Below, in pieces: positions 19,536-26,979 of a stretch of DNA of 54,443 nucleotides; position 1 is the stretch's first letter; each line of letters starts with the position of its first letter. The stretch covers positions 1-54,443 of the forward strand of contig JAFBAL010000048.1 of the NCBI GenBank assembly GCA_019247845.1. The letters run 5' to 3'. This DNA is from Alphaproteobacteria bacterium. Its GTDB lineage: Bacteria > Pseudomonadota > Alphaproteobacteria > Micropepsales > Micropepsaceae. The notes under the pieces were generated by a model. It was not told the origin of the DNA. It did no database searches and saw nothing but the letters and a program-made list of their open reading frames with translations. The position numbers were made by a program, and so were the translations under genes.

Positions 19536-19823
19536 ATGACCGACGATCTGACATCGCTGCGCATCCGCGTCGAAGGCTTCGTGCAGGCCGTCGGCTACCG
19601 CAACTTCGCGATCGAGCAGGCGAGCGGGCTCGGCCTCGACGGCTGGATCCGCAACCGCACCGACGGCACGGTCGAAATCCTGGTCTCCGGCGGGACCAAG
19701 GCGGTGGAGGCCTTCGTCGCGCAGGCGATGAAGGGTCCGCCCGGCGCGCGGGTGAACAATGTCGAGCTGCACAACGCCGAACCGCCGGCGGAAAAGGGCT
19801 TCCGCCGGCGGCCTTCGGTCTAG
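19536..19823 (+). CDS. acyP: Acylphosphatase
   Basis: A protein of 95 residues, the usual size, which hydrolyses acyl phosphates. The active-site signature is present: VEGFVQAVGYRNFA with R22, and GLDGWIRNRTDGTVE with N40, matching the catalytic Arg and Asn. The second G of the usual VQGVG loop is A here, a mild deviation. It starts 116 bp from the divergent S41-like gene and faces the membrane protein gene ending at 19834. Confidence 0.93.
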   Translation: MTDDLTSLRIRVEGFVQAVGYRNFAIEQASGLGLDGWIRNRTDGTVEILVSGGTKAVEAFVAQAMKGPPGARVNNVELHNAEPPAEKGFRRRPSV

Positions 19824-19833
19824 AAGCGCCGGT

Positions 19834-20223
19834 TCAGGCGCGACGGCGCACCACCTCGCGCACCACGCTGATCGTGAAGGTCAGCAGGCTGAGCACCATG
19901 ATCGTCGAGCCGATGCCTGTGAAGGGTCCGTACTTCGCTTCGTCGTTGGTCATCAGAAGCATCGCCAATGCCGGGATCGTCACCGATACGGCGATCAGCG
20001 ACAGTGCGAAATTGATCCAGGCCAGTCGCGGCGAATAGGTCTCGCGCGTCATCGCATAGAAGCCGCCGAAGATCGCCGACAGCACGCCGCCCAAGATGTT
20101 CAAATGGGCATGCGCCGGCGCCATGGTGAAGTCGGACATGCGCGCCATGTGCATGCCCCAGCCCATGCCGATGAGCAGGCACAGGCAAGTGAGCAGGAAA
20201 AAGGTTGCGGATACGCGCGGCAT
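19834..20223 (-). CDS. Small four-helix membrane protein, paralogue of the next gene
   Basis: A protein of 129 residues with four hydrophobic segments. The opening MPRVSATFFLLTCLCL is nearly the same as in the neighbour at 20245 (MPRVSAAFFAMGLLCL). Both also share a His-rich patch before helix 2 (here APAHAHLNILGG, there GMHVHLNLVGW), then FYA...T..SPRLAW.NF, and a closing REL/REV-RRR. The HxHLN patch resembles the haem-ligand helix of haem-copper oxidase-like proteins, so haem or metal binding in the membrane is possible but unproven. It lies 21 bp after its paralogue on the same strand, probably in one operon with lipB. Confidence 0.75.
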   Translation of the reverse strand: MPRVSATFFLLTCLCLLIGMGWGMHMARMSDFTMAPAHAHLNILGGVLSAIFGGFYAMTRETYSPRLAWINFALSLIAVSVTIPALAMLLMTNDEAKYGPFTGIGSTIMVLSLLTFTISVVREVVRRRA

Positions 20224-20244
20224 GATGGATCCCCCGTGTTGGTC

Positions 20245-20649
20245 CTATGAAGTATGAACTGCGTCGCGCCTGCGCAAGAGCTCGCGGGCGACGCTGATGC
20301 CGAAGATCAGCATGCCCAGTCCCGTCAATCCGTTGCCGGCCGTCATCACGGGCTCCAGCCGCGGATCGTTGCCGCGCGCGAGGAAGAGGGCGTAGGCGGG
20401 AAAGAACACGGCGATGCCCGCCGTCAGCACCCAGAAGTTCATCCAGGCCAGGCGCGGCGACAGCGTCTGGGCCGTCAGCGCATAGAAAGTCCCGCACAGC
20501 GCCATCGTCGCCCAGCCTACGAGGTTGAGATGGACGTGCATGCCGGCATAGACCGCGTCGCCGCCGCCCGCCATGAACATGCCGATGGCGCCGCCGAAGA
20601 ACAGGCACAGAAGACCCATCGCGAAAAATGCGGCCGACACGCGTGGCAT
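20245..20649 (-). CDS. Small four-helix membrane protein, paralogue of 19834-20223
   Basis: A protein of 134 residues starting at ATG 20649 behind a G-rich ribosome-binding site (GGGGGGAA). It has four hydrophobic helices with the MHVHLNLVGW patch at about residue 37, SPRLAWMNFWV, and a charged tail (ARELLRRRD). Tandem duplicate of the gene at 19834. It begins 35 bp after the lipB stop on the same strand. The function is unknown; conserved histidines at the start of helix 2 are the best clue. Confidence 0.75.
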   Translation of the reverse strand: MPRVSAAFFAMGLLCLFFGGAIGMFMAGGGDAVYAGMHVHLNLVGWATMALCGTFYALTAQTLSPRLAWMNFWVLTAGIAVFFPAYALFLARGNDPRLEPVMTAGNGLTGLGMLIFGISVARELLRRRDAVHTS

Positions 20650-20684
20650 GAAGTTCCCCCCGGAACCGGATTCGTGGCGCGACC

Positions 20685-21365
20685 TTAGCCGAACACCTCG
20701 TCGAACGCATCCTTCATCGCGACGTCGACGTCGGCCATCGACACGAGCAGGCCCAGATCGTGCAGCGAGGTCACGCCATGCTCGCGCACGCCGCAAGGCA
20801 CGATGCCGGTGAAGTGCGAAAGGTCGGGATCGACGTTCAGCGAGACCCCGTGGAACGTGACCCATTTGCGCACGCGCACGCCGATGGCGGCGATCTTGTC
20901 CTCGCGCGTCTTGCCGCGGGCGACCCAGATGCCGACGCGGCCTTCGCGCCGTTCACCCTTGACGTTGAAGCGCGCCAGGGTGCGGATCAGCCATTCCTCG
21001 AGGTCGCGCACGAATCCGCGCACGTCGGCGCCTTTTCGGCGCTTCAGGTCGAGCATCACGTAACCGACGCGCTGGCCCGGCCCGTGATAGGTGAACTGGC
21101 CGCCGCGGCCGGTCTTGAACACGGGAAAGCGTGCCTCGATCAGGTCTTCGTCCTTCGCGCTGGTGCCCGCGGTGTAGATCGGCGGATGCTCGACCAGCCA
21201 CACGAGTTCCGCGGCCCGGCCGTCGGCGATGGCGGCCGCGCGCGCTTCCATGAAGGCGACGGCCTCGGGATAGGGCGTGAGGCCGGGCTCGACCCGCCAC
21301 TCGGGCTTCGGGGCCGTTAAGACATCGGAAACCATATCGGCGCGAGGATCGGGGCGGTCATCCAT
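20685..21365 (-). CDS. lipB: Octanoyl-[ACP]:protein octanoyltransferase (lipoate biosynthesis)
   Basis: A protein of 226 residues that transfers octanoate from ACP to lipoyl domains. Seen are [36 protein letters not shown] with the substrate-binding loop, the lysine of [11 protein letters not shown], and the nucleophile cysteine in [14 protein letters not shown]. Length and motifs match LipB. The ATG at 21365 overlaps head-to-head with the fliN ATG (both in CCATGG at 21362-21367). A downstream ATG at 21335 is an alternative that leaves the family core intact, so the first 10 residues are uncertain. Confidence 0.95.
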   Translation of the reverse strand: MDDRPDPRADMVSDVLTAPKPEWRVEPGLTPYPEAVAFMEARAAAIADGRAAELVWLVEHPPIYTAGTSAKDEDLIEARFPVFKTGRGGQFTYHGPGQRVGYVMLDLKRRKGADVRGFVRDLEEWLIRTLARFNVKGERREGRVGIWVARGKTREDKIAAIGVRVRKWVTFHGVSLNVDPDLSHFTGIVPCGVREHGVTSLHDLGLLVSMADVDVAMKDAFDEVFG

Positions 21366-21612
21366 GGGCTCTTACATGTCCTCGAACATCAACGGCGTCA
21401 AAGTCGAAATCTCGGTCGTGCTCGGGCGTTCGGTCATTCCGATGCACCAGCTGCTGCGCATGGGCCGCGGCGCCGTCATCGAGCTCGACTCGGCCCAGGA
21501 CGATCCCGTCACCGTGCTCGCCAACGAGAAGCCCGTGGCCAAGGGCGAGATCGTCATCCACGGCGACAAGATCGGCGTCTCGATCACCCAGATCCTGACC
21601 GGCTACCAGTAA
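21364..21612 (+). CDS. fliN: FliN-like SpoA-domain protein (flagellar motor switch family)
   Basis: A protein of 82 residues that is a complete SpoA/SURF domain: [63 protein letters not shown]. FliN forms the C-ring of the flagellar motor. No other flagellar gene is in this window, so it is isolated, which happens in some alphaproteobacteria. The start is either ATG 21364 or 21376 (MSSNINGVK). Head-to-head overlap with lipB leaves no intergenic promoter. A type III secretion C-ring partner is an alternative role. Confidence 0.88.
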   Translation: MGSYMSSNINGVKVEISVVLGRSVIPMHQLLRMGRGAVIELDSAQDDPVTVLANEKPVAKGEIVIHGDKIGVSITQILTGYQ

Positions 21613-21650
21613 AACACTCGGTCTACTGTACTAAAAAACATTCTCCACCA

Positions 21651-21669
21651 CATCCTTGCATTTAGGATG
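21651..21669. promoter_or_regulatory. Short inverted repeat before the precorrin-2 dehydrogenase-like/cysH pair
   Basis: CATCCT (21651-21656) and AGGATG (21664-21669) form a 6-bp dyad with a 7-bp spacer, 36 bases upstream of the GTG at 21705. The surrounding gap (21613-21704) is AT-rich compared with its neighbours. An operator or a leader stem are both possible; the regulator is unknown. Confidence 0.35.
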
Positions 21670-21704
21670 GGCAGCCCATAGGTCTGTTGGACCCGGAGGC
21701 TGCC

Positions 21705-22181
21705 GTGCTCCCTATCGCGATCGATCCCCAGACCGTCCGTGTCGGCCTAGCCGGCGCGGGAGAGGGCATGGCACGCCGCCGGGCACTTCTGGCCGAGGCC
21801 GGCGTGGAGCCCGTCGAATCCCCTTACGCGGTGCTTTTCATCGCCGGCCTCGACCACGCCCGATCGGAAGCGCTCGCCCGCAAGGCGCGCGCCCAGGGCG
21901 TGCTGGTGAACGTCGAGGACGTCCCCGACCTCTGCGACTTCCACGTCCCGGCGATCCTGCGCCGCGGCGACCTGGCCTTCACGGTCTCGACCAACGGCAA
22001 GGCGCCCGGCCTGTCGCGCCTGCTGCGCGAGTGGCTGGGGCGGACCTTCGGTCTGGAATGGACCGGCCGCATGGAGGCCGTCGCCGCCGCCCGCGAGGGC
22101 TGGCGCGGCGAAGGCCTGGCGCCAGACGAAGTCTCGCGCCGCACGCGCGACATGGTCGGTCGCGAAGGCTGGCTGAAATGA
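21705..22181 (+). CDS. Precorrin-2 dehydrogenase-like (CysG N-terminal type) protein
   Basis: A protein of 158 residues. A Rossmann-type start (VRVGLAGAGEGMARRRALLAEAGV) is followed by GVLVNVEDVPDLCDFHVPAILRRGDLAFTVSTNGKAPGLSR, the hallmark of the NAD-dependent dehydrogenase/ferrochelatase half of sirohaem synthase. It supplies sirohaem for sulfite reductase, which fits its 4-bp overlap with cysH. It is shorter than the usual 200 or more residues of stand-alone enzymes, so the C-terminal part is reduced. Start is GTG 21705, as GGAGG lies 6-10 bases upstream; a TTG at 21687 would put that site inside the gene. Confidence 0.85.
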   Translation: MLPIAIDPQTVRVGLAGAGEGMARRRALLAEAGVEPVESPYAVLFIAGLDHARSEALARKARAQGVLVNVEDVPDLCDFHVPAILRRGDLAFTVSTNGKAPGLSRLLREWLGRTFGLEWTGRMEAVAAAREGWRGEGLAPDEVSRRTRDMVGREGWLK

Positions 22182-22957
22182 GCGTCGCCGTCATCGATCG
22201 CGACCATGGCATCGGCCCACGCGTCTTCGACCTGCCGGGCATGGGCAGCAATGATCCCGCGATCGCGGCCAGGCTCGCGGATCTGCAGGCCGAGGCCGAA
22301 AAGCGCGATGCGCTGGGCATTCTGGAACTCGCGCTGAAAGACGAGTTCCGGAACGAGGCCGCGGTCGTCTCGTCGTTCGGGTCGGAGTCCGCGGTGCTGC
22401 TGCATCTCGTGGCGCAGGTCGATCCCGACACGCCGGTGCTGTTCATCAACACCGGCAAGCTGTTCGGCGAGACGCTGCGCTATCGCGACCGCCTGCAGGA
22501 CGTGCTGGGGCTGGGCGACGTGCGCAGCCTGGGGCCGCATCCCGCCGACCGCCGCGCGCGCGATCCCGACGGAACGCTGTGGTCGCGCGATACCGATACA
22601 TGCTGCGACTTCCGCAAGGTCATCCCGATCCGCCGCGCGCTCGAAGGCTTCCGGGCCCAGATCACCGGGCGCAAGCGCTTCCAGACCCATGCGCGCCTGA
22701 GCATGCAGAAGGTCGAGTTCCACGACGGCCGCTTCCGCTTCAACCCGCTGGCCGAGTGGACCCAGGCCGATCTCGAAGCCCATATCGCCTGCCACGATCT
22801 GCCCAAGCATCCGCTGGTCGACGACGGCTATCCCTCCATCGGCTGCATGCCCTGCACGCGGCGCGTCCAGGCGGGCGAGGGCTATCGCGCCGGCCGCTGG
22901 GCCGGGCTCGACAAGGACGAATGCGGCATCCACGGCGTGGACGGGGAGGGGATTTAG
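22178..22957 (+). CDS. cysH: Assimilatory APS reductase (phosphoadenylyl-sulfate reductase family)
   Basis: A protein of 259 residues that reduces activated sulfate to sulfite using thioredoxin. Family marks: VVSSFGSESAVLLHLV (PP-loop), FINTGKLFGETLRYRD, and the cysteines CC at 142-143 and CxxC at 223/226 (GCMPCTR). These four cysteines bind a 4Fe-4S cluster, so this is the APS-using form rather than the cluster-less PAPS form. The start ATG overlaps the upstream stop (ATGA, 22178-22181). The C-terminal DKDECGIHG carries the redox cysteine. Sulfite reductase genes are outside the window. Confidence 0.93.
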   Translation: MSVAVIDRDHGIGPRVFDLPGMGSNDPAIAARLADLQAEAEKRDALGILELALKDEFRNEAAVVSSFGSESAVLLHLVAQVDPDTPVLFINTGKLFGETLRYRDRLQDVLGLGDVRSLGPHPADRRARDPDGTLWSRDTDTCCDFRKVIPIRRALEGFRAQITGRKRFQTHARLSMQKVEFHDGRFRFNPLAEWTQADLEAHIACHDLPKHPLVDDGYPSIGCMPCTRRVQAGEGYRAGRWAGLDKDECGIHGVDGEGI

Positions 22958-22978
22958 CGCGGCGCCGGGCGATGTTTT

Positions 22979-23017
22979 CAGGGTGAAGCCCACTGTTGCC
23001 CTAAGCGCTTCACCCTG
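22979..23017. terminator. Strong hairpin between cysH and tRNA-Leu
   Basis: CAGGGTGAAGC (22979-22989) pairs perfectly with GCTTCACCCTG (23007-23017) around a 17-base loop, 22 bases after the cysH stop. There is no T run, so it is not a classic intrinsic terminator. It may mark the end of the cys transcript or protect the tRNA precursor. Confidence 0.5.
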
Positions 23018-23040
23018 CTACATCCCCCGTCCCTCAGGAT

Positions 23041-23124
23041 GCGGTCGTGGCGGAACGGTAGACGCACTAGCTTGAGGTGCTAGCGGGGCAACCCGTGGAA
23101 GTTCGAGTCTTCTCGACCGCACCA
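23041..23124 (+). tRNA. tRNA-Leu (anticodon GAG)
   Basis: The acceptor stem GCGGTCG (23041-23047) pairs with CGACCGC (23114-23120), followed by A and an encoded CCA (23122-23124). The anticodon stem is CTAGC/GCTAG around the seven-base loop TTGAGGT, giving anticodon GAG for Leu codons CUC and CUU. The T arm holds GTTCGAGTC. The long variable arm (CGGGGCAACCCG region) is as expected for a class II tRNA. Size is 84 bases including CCA. Confidence 0.95.
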
Positions 23125-23125
23125 G

Positions 23126-23258
23126 GCTTCGCTCGCGAAGCGAGTGAAGGGCCCATAGCGCCAGCGTATGGGCGCGCCGGAGCCCGAAGGGCGAAGGCGG
23201 GCCTCGCTCCCGCGAGCTACGGCTCGGCGGGCCACCTGTGTCGCGGAATCCTGATTCC
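23126..23258. other. Palindrome-rich gap after tRNA-Leu
   Basis: Two hairpins follow the tRNA: GCTTCGC/GCGAAGC (23126-23141) and GCCCATA/TATGGGC (23151-23173). The direct repeat GGCGGGCC then flanks a run containing GCTCCCGCGAGC. No gene is supported here; the one short frame across it overlaps the tRNA. The first hairpin could end the tRNA transcript. No integrase or attachment-site remnant is visible. Confidence 0.45.
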
Positions 23259-24020
23259 ATGATGACCGACGCGCGCCGCGATGACCTGCGCCGGCGCATC
23301 GCCGCCGCAGCGCGCTACAAAGACCTTCGCGGCGCGACGGTGCTGGAAATCGGCGCCGATGCGCATGGTCATGCGGCGCAGATGCTGCTCGATGCGGGCG
23401 CCGCGCGGGTGCTCAGCTCCAACCACGGCGAGCGCTGGCCGGTCGAGACCGTCGGCGCGATCGAGCGCATCCGCCTCGACGCGCGGCGCATCGCGCAGGA
23501 GATTGCGCCCGGGAGCATCGACCTCGTCTTCGGCATCGCGGTGCTCGAGCATATCGACGGGCTGGACGCGTTCTTCGCCGGCGCCAGGCAGGCGCTTGCG
23601 CCCGGCGGGTTGTTCTTCGTCCAGGGCGGGCCGATCTGGACCTGCGCCGTCGGCCATCACGTCGGCGTCAAGGGCGAGAAGGCGCATTACCGTTTCGGGG
23701 TGCCCGGCGCCAATCCGATCCCGCCCTGGGCGCATCTGGCGCATGACCGCGAGACTTTGCCGGCCGCGCTCGTGGAGCAGGGCGTGTGGCCCGCCGACGC
23801 CCAGCTGATCGCCGATTTCGTCTATGCGTCGCCTAAGCTCAACCGCGTCGGCTACCGCGCGATGCGCGAGGCCTTCGACGCCTCGCCGCTTGCCGGAATC
23901 GACAGGATCGAGGCTGCCTTTCAGCCCCCACCTGCTGATATGATGGCGCGCATCGCCCGCGGGCCTTATGGCGGGCAGGAGCGCTACGACGTCGCCAGCA
24001 TCACCTTCGTTGCCAGCTAA
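23259..24020 (+). CDS. Class I SAM-dependent methyltransferase
   Basis: A protein of 253 residues. Motif I is seen as TVLEIGADAHGHAAQMLLDAG, here VLEIGADAHGHAAQMLLDAG, and the motif IV/V region as IDLVFGIAVLEHIDGLDAFFAG then LAPGGLFFVQGG. The glycine pattern in motif I (EIGADAHG) departs from ExGxGxG but retains the acidic residue and turn. The C-terminal part (FGVPGANPIPPWAHLA) resembles methyltransferases of cell-surface sugar clusters. Substrate unknown. Start is ATG 23259 or 23262. It precedes the acyl-CoA dehydrogenase gene by 12 bp. Confidence 0.8.
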   Translation: MMTDARRDDLRRRIAAAARYKDLRGATVLEIGADAHGHAAQMLLDAGAARVLSSNHGERWPVETVGAIERIRLDARRIAQEIAPGSIDLVFGIAVLEHIDGLDAFFAGARQALAPGGLFFVQGGPIWTCAVGHHVGVKGEKAHYRFGVPGANPIPPWAHLAHDRETLPAALVEQGVWPADAQLIADFVYASPKLNRVGYRAMREAFDASPLAGIDRIEAAFQPPPADMMARIARGPYGGQERYDVASITFVAS

Positions 24021-24032
24021 AGGTTCCCCGCC

Positions 24033-25208
24033 ATGTCCATCCCCAACGCCTATCCCTCCCTCGACCACGGCCTCGGCGACACCGCCGACATGTTGCGCGA
24101 CACGGTGCGCAGCTTCTCCGACGACAACATCGCGCCGCGCGCCGAGGAGATCGACCGCTCCAACACCTTCCCGCGCGACCTGTGGCCCAAGATGGGCGAG
24201 CTCGGCCTGCACGGCATCACGGTCGAAGAGGAGTACGGCGGCGCCGGGCTGGGCTATCTCGAGCACGTCGTGGCGATGGAGGAGGTGAGCCGCGGCTCGG
24301 CCTCGGTGGGTCTGTCCTACGGCGCGCATTCGAACCTCTGCGTCAACCAGATCCGGCGCAACGGCAGCGAGGCGCAGAAGCGCAAGTACCTGCCCAAGCT
24401 GATCTCGGGCGAGCATGTGGGGTCGCTGGCGATGAGCGAGAGCGGCTCGGGCTCCGACGTCGTGTCGATGAAGCTCAAGGCCGAGAAGAAGGGCGACCGC
24501 TATGTGCTGAACGGCACCAAGATGTGGATCACCAACGCGCCGCATGCCGACACGCTGGTCGTCTATGCCAAGACCGATCCGGGCGCGGGGCCGCGCGGCA
24601 TCACCGCCTTCCTGATCGAGAAGGGCTTCAAGGGCTTCAGCGTGGCGCAGAAGCTCGACAAGCTCGGCATGCGCGGGTCCGATACCGCCGAGCTCGTCTT
24701 CCAGGATTGCGAAGTGCCGGAAGAGAACGTCATGGGTCGCGTCGGCGGTGGCGTGAACGTGCTGATGAGCGGCCTCGACTACGAGCGCGCGGTGCTGGCG
24801 GCCGGCAGCATCGGCATCATGCAGTCCTGCATGGACGTGGTGCTGCCTTATATCCACGACCGCAAGCAGTTCGGCGCGCCGATCGGCTCGTTCCAGCTCA
24901 TGCAGGGCAAGATCGCCGACATGTACGTCACGCTGTCGGCGGCGCGCGCTTATACCTACGCCGTCGCGCGCGCCTGCGACCGCGGCCAGACCACGCGCAA
25001 GGACGCCGCCGGTGCTATCCTCTACGCCGCCGAGGCCGCGACGCGGGTCGCGCTGGACGCGATCCAGGTGCTGGGCGGCAACGGTTACATCAACGACTAT
25101 CCGACGGGCCGCCTCCTGCGCGACGCCAAGCTCTACGAGATCGGCGCGGGCACCAGCGAGATCAGGCGCTGGCTGATCGGACGGGAGCTGTTCGAGGAGA
25201 CGAGTTGA
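24033..25208 (+). CDS. ivd: Isovaleryl-CoA dehydrogenase
   Basis: A protein of 391 residues that oxidises isovaleryl-CoA to 3-methylcrotonyl-CoA in leucine breakdown, passing electrons to ETF. Acyl-CoA dehydrogenase blocks are complete: [71 protein letters not shown] and [20 protein letters not shown]. The glutamate in [12 protein letters not shown] (about residue 251) is at the position of the catalytic base used by isovaleryl-CoA dehydrogenases, unlike the C-terminal Glu of most other members. The product is the substrate of the methylcrotonoyl-CoA carboxylase encoded at 30101 and 37593. Confidence 0.92.
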   Translation: MSIPNAYPSLDHGLGDTADMLRDTVRSFSDDNIAPRAEEIDRSNTFPRDLWPKMGELGLHGITVEEEYGGAGLGYLEHVVAMEEVSRGSASVGLSYGAHSNLCVNQIRRNGSEAQKRKYLPKLISGEHVGSLAMSESGSGSDVVSMKLKAEKKGDRYVLNGTKMWITNAPHADTLVVYAKTDPGAGPRGITAFLIEKGFKGFSVAQKLDKLGMRGSDTAELVFQDCEVPEENVMGRVGGGVNVLMSGLDYERAVLAAGSIGIMQSCMDVVLPYIHDRKQFGAPIGSFQLMQGKIADMYVTLSAARAYTYAVARACDRGQTTRKDAAGAILYAAEAATRVALDAIQVLGGNGYINDYPTGRLLRDAKLYEIGAGTSEIRRWLIGRELFEETS

Positions 25209-25211
25209 GGC

Positions 25212-25240
25212 TTGCGGCCCGCTTACTCGCAGTATATATT
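25212..25240 (+). promoter_or_regulatory. Promoter of the two-gene accessory module
   Basis: TTGCGG (25212-25217) and TATATT (25235-25240) have a 17-bp spacer. The predicted transcription start, 7 bases beyond the -10 box, falls on the A of the ATG at 25247, so the mRNA would be leaderless. The promoter begins directly after the ivd stop codon. Confidence 0.6.
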
Positions 25241-25246
25241 CAAGGT

Positions 25247-25423
25247 ATGGCTAAGCAGGCAAAACTGTCGCGAAGCAACGTCGCGAAGACCTCGAAACCG
25301 CGCAGGAAAATGCGCGTGATTCCAGAGGCGCCGCCGGGCACAGGCCGGATTACCAATGAAATGATCGAACGCTGGCTGAGTAAGTTGCCGCGGGCTCGCG
25401 AGCTCGCCCGTGTCAAAGGTTGA
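25247..25423 (+). CDS. Short basic protein, first gene of accessory module
   Basis: A protein of 58 residues. The N-terminal half is strongly basic (MAKQAKLSRSNVAKTSKPRR); the C-terminal half is a predicted amphipathic helix (TNEMIERWLSKLPRARELAR). No family is recognised. It lies directly behind its own promoter, and its 3' end overlaps the next gene by 14 bp, so the two are coupled. A basic partner of this size could be an antitoxin, a nucleic-acid-binding helper or a regulator of the downstream protein. The base composition is visibly richer in A+T than the flanking ivd gene, which suggests acquisition. The small size keeps confidence moderate. Confidence 0.6.
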   Translation: MAKQAKLSRSNVAKTSKPRRKMRVIPEAPPGTGRITNEMIERWLSKLPRARELARVKG

Positions 25424-26030
25424 GCCGCCCGGCATTTTCATCAATTGCCCTTTCGACACGGCTTACAAACCTATCTTCGATGCCATAATCTTTGCGATGT
25501 TTGACTGCGGCTACGTGCCGCGAGGTGCTCTCGAAGCTGTCGACAGCGCGGAAGCCAGGTTGAGCAAGCTCCTGCGTATCATCTGGGAATGCGATTTCGC
25601 AGTTCATGATATATCGCGCATCGAACTCGACCGCGACAGCGGGCTACCGCGGTTCAACATGCCGTTCGAGTTGGGCTTGTATCTTGGTGCTCGGGAATTC
25701 GGTGGTGGAAGACATCGCAGGAAGATCTGCCTCATCCTCGACAAGGACCGATACCGGTTCCAAAAATTCCTGTCGGACATAGCCGGGCAGGACATCACCG
25801 CCCATAGAGGCAAACCGGAAAATGCCGTCCATGCGATTCGAAATTGGCTGAGCGCGTCAACTGGCGTGATCGTACCCGGTGCGCAGCATGTGTGGAGAAG
25901 ATATCTGGCTTTCAAAAAGGATCTTCCCGCTCTCGCCAGAGAGGCAAAGCTGAAAGTCTCGGAAATCCAATTCGCCGACCGCCGCAAGCTGATTGAAATC
26001 TGGCTGAAGCGCTTCGAGAGTGTCGTCTAA
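25410..26030 (+). CDS. TIR/nucleoside deoxyribosyltransferase-like protein, candidate effector
   Basis: A protein of 206 residues beginning at GTG 25410. The first strand is GIFINCPFDTAYKPIFDAI; next come ALEAVDSAEARLSKLLRII, then ECDFAVHDISRIEL and RFNMPFELGLYLGAREFGG. A Rossmann-like order of strand, acidic strand end and a Glu in PFELGLYLGA is the arrangement seen in TIR-like and nucleoside 2-deoxyribosyltransferase folds, where this Glu attacks or positions a ribosyl bond. FLSDIAGQDITAHRG is another conserved-looking block. The likely activity is NAD or nucleotide hydrolysis, or ligand sensing; this is inference from motif order. A stand-alone family of similar proteins is widespread and mostly unnamed. 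Confidence 0.72.
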   Translation: MSKVEPPGIFINCPFDTAYKPIFDAIIFAMFDCGYVPRGALEAVDSAEARLSKLLRIIWECDFAVHDISRIELDRDSGLPRFNMPFELGLYLGAREFGGGRHRRKICLILDKDRYRFQKFLSDIAGQDITAHRGKPENAVHAIRNWLSASTGVIVPGAQHVWRRYLAFKKDLPALAREAKLKVSEIQFADRRKLIEIWLKRFESVV

Positions 26031-26038
26031 CGCCGCCT

Positions 26039-26896
26039 CTAAGCCCCCGTCGCCACCAGCTGCAGCAGGCCCTTCTTGGTCAGCACGCCGACGGGCTTGG
26101 TGATGTCCTTGCCTTTGTAGATGATGAGCCCGTTGACGGCTTCGTCGTCGGCGGCTTTCTCGCCCATCGGCGTGCCCCAGGTCTGCTTGGCGGCGTCGCG
26201 GATGGTGAGCTTGTCCGAGATGGTGTCGTCCTCGGCCATGCCGCCCATGCCGCGCAGCGCCTTGGCCGCCTTCTTGTCCGACGGATCGGCCAGCACGTTG
26301 ATGATGGCGTTGCGGATCTTGGTCTCGGCGTTGTCGCCGGTGAAGTCCTTCATCGCGGCCGCCCACGGGATATAGCCGGCGAAGCGGAAGCGGTCGTCGA
26401 CCAGCAGCACGTGCTCGGACCGGTCGAAGGGCTTGAGCTTGTCGAACAGGTCGCGCAGCACCACCGGGTTGAGCGAAACATCGCCGCTCTTGGTCGACGG
26501 CTTGCCCTTCTGGATGGTCAGCAGAATCTTCTTGTCGCGGTTCGCGTCGGGATTCTCGAAGACGCGCGCATGCCTCATCAGCATCCTGCCGACCGGGAGG
26601 CCGGGCCTGGCCAGGATCGGGATCACGCCGGGCTCGAAGAGCGGCAGGACGAAATGCGCCACCGGGTCCTCGGTCAGCCTGGTCGGGACATAGAGCGGCG
26701 ACGCCGCCGGCCTGTCGTACATCAGATGGAAAAGCACGGCCGCGATCAGGCCGACCGCCAGGCACAGCATGCCGGCCAGGGCCAGCATCATCGGATCGAC
26801 GTGATGGGAAGTCCGCGTCGTGCCCCAGACCACCACGCCGGCCGCCAGCGCCACGCCGATGCCGACCGCCAGCGCGAAAACGCTTTTCTTCTTCAT
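26039..26896 (-). CDS. Membrane-anchored protein with CBS-like C-terminal region
   Basis: A protein of 285 residues. Two hydrophobic helices open it (about 7-27 and 36-61), then comes a soluble region. Two similar blocks, HVLLVDDRFRFAGYIPWAAAM at about 165-185 and GLIIYKGKDITKPVGVLTKKG at about 258-278, look like the strand-turn-strand ends of CBS motifs, which bind adenine nucleotides. A regulatory membrane protein is suggested, though the CBS call is by eye and tentative. It converges with the TIR-like gene (9 bp apart) and diverges from the thiolase gene. Confidence 0.65.
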   Translation of the reverse strand: MKKKSVFALAVGIGVALAAGVVVWGTTRTSHHVDPMMLALAGMLCLAVGLIAAVLFHLMYDRPAASPLYVPTRLTEDPVAHFVLPLFEPGVIPILARPGLPVGRMLMRHARVFENPDANRDKKILLTIQKGKPSTKSGDVSLNPVVLRDLFDKLKPFDRSEHVLLVDDRFRFAGYIPWAAAMKDFTGDNAETKIRNAIINVLADPSDKKAAKALRGMGGMAEDDTISDKLTIRDAAKQTWGTPMGEKAADDEAVNGLIIYKGKDITKPVGVLTKKGLLQLVATGA

Positions 26897-26979
26897 CCCA
26901 CTACCCCCCGAACGTGCCGTTGGCCGTCCGTCTGGATTAATGATACCTCAGGCGGAGAAAACGCGAAACGGTCCCGCCA

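Noticed and set aside
23077..23262. A 61-codon frame running from the tRNA into the methyltransferase leader
   Set aside because: It overlaps the tRNA 3' half and hairpins and has no protein-like pattern.
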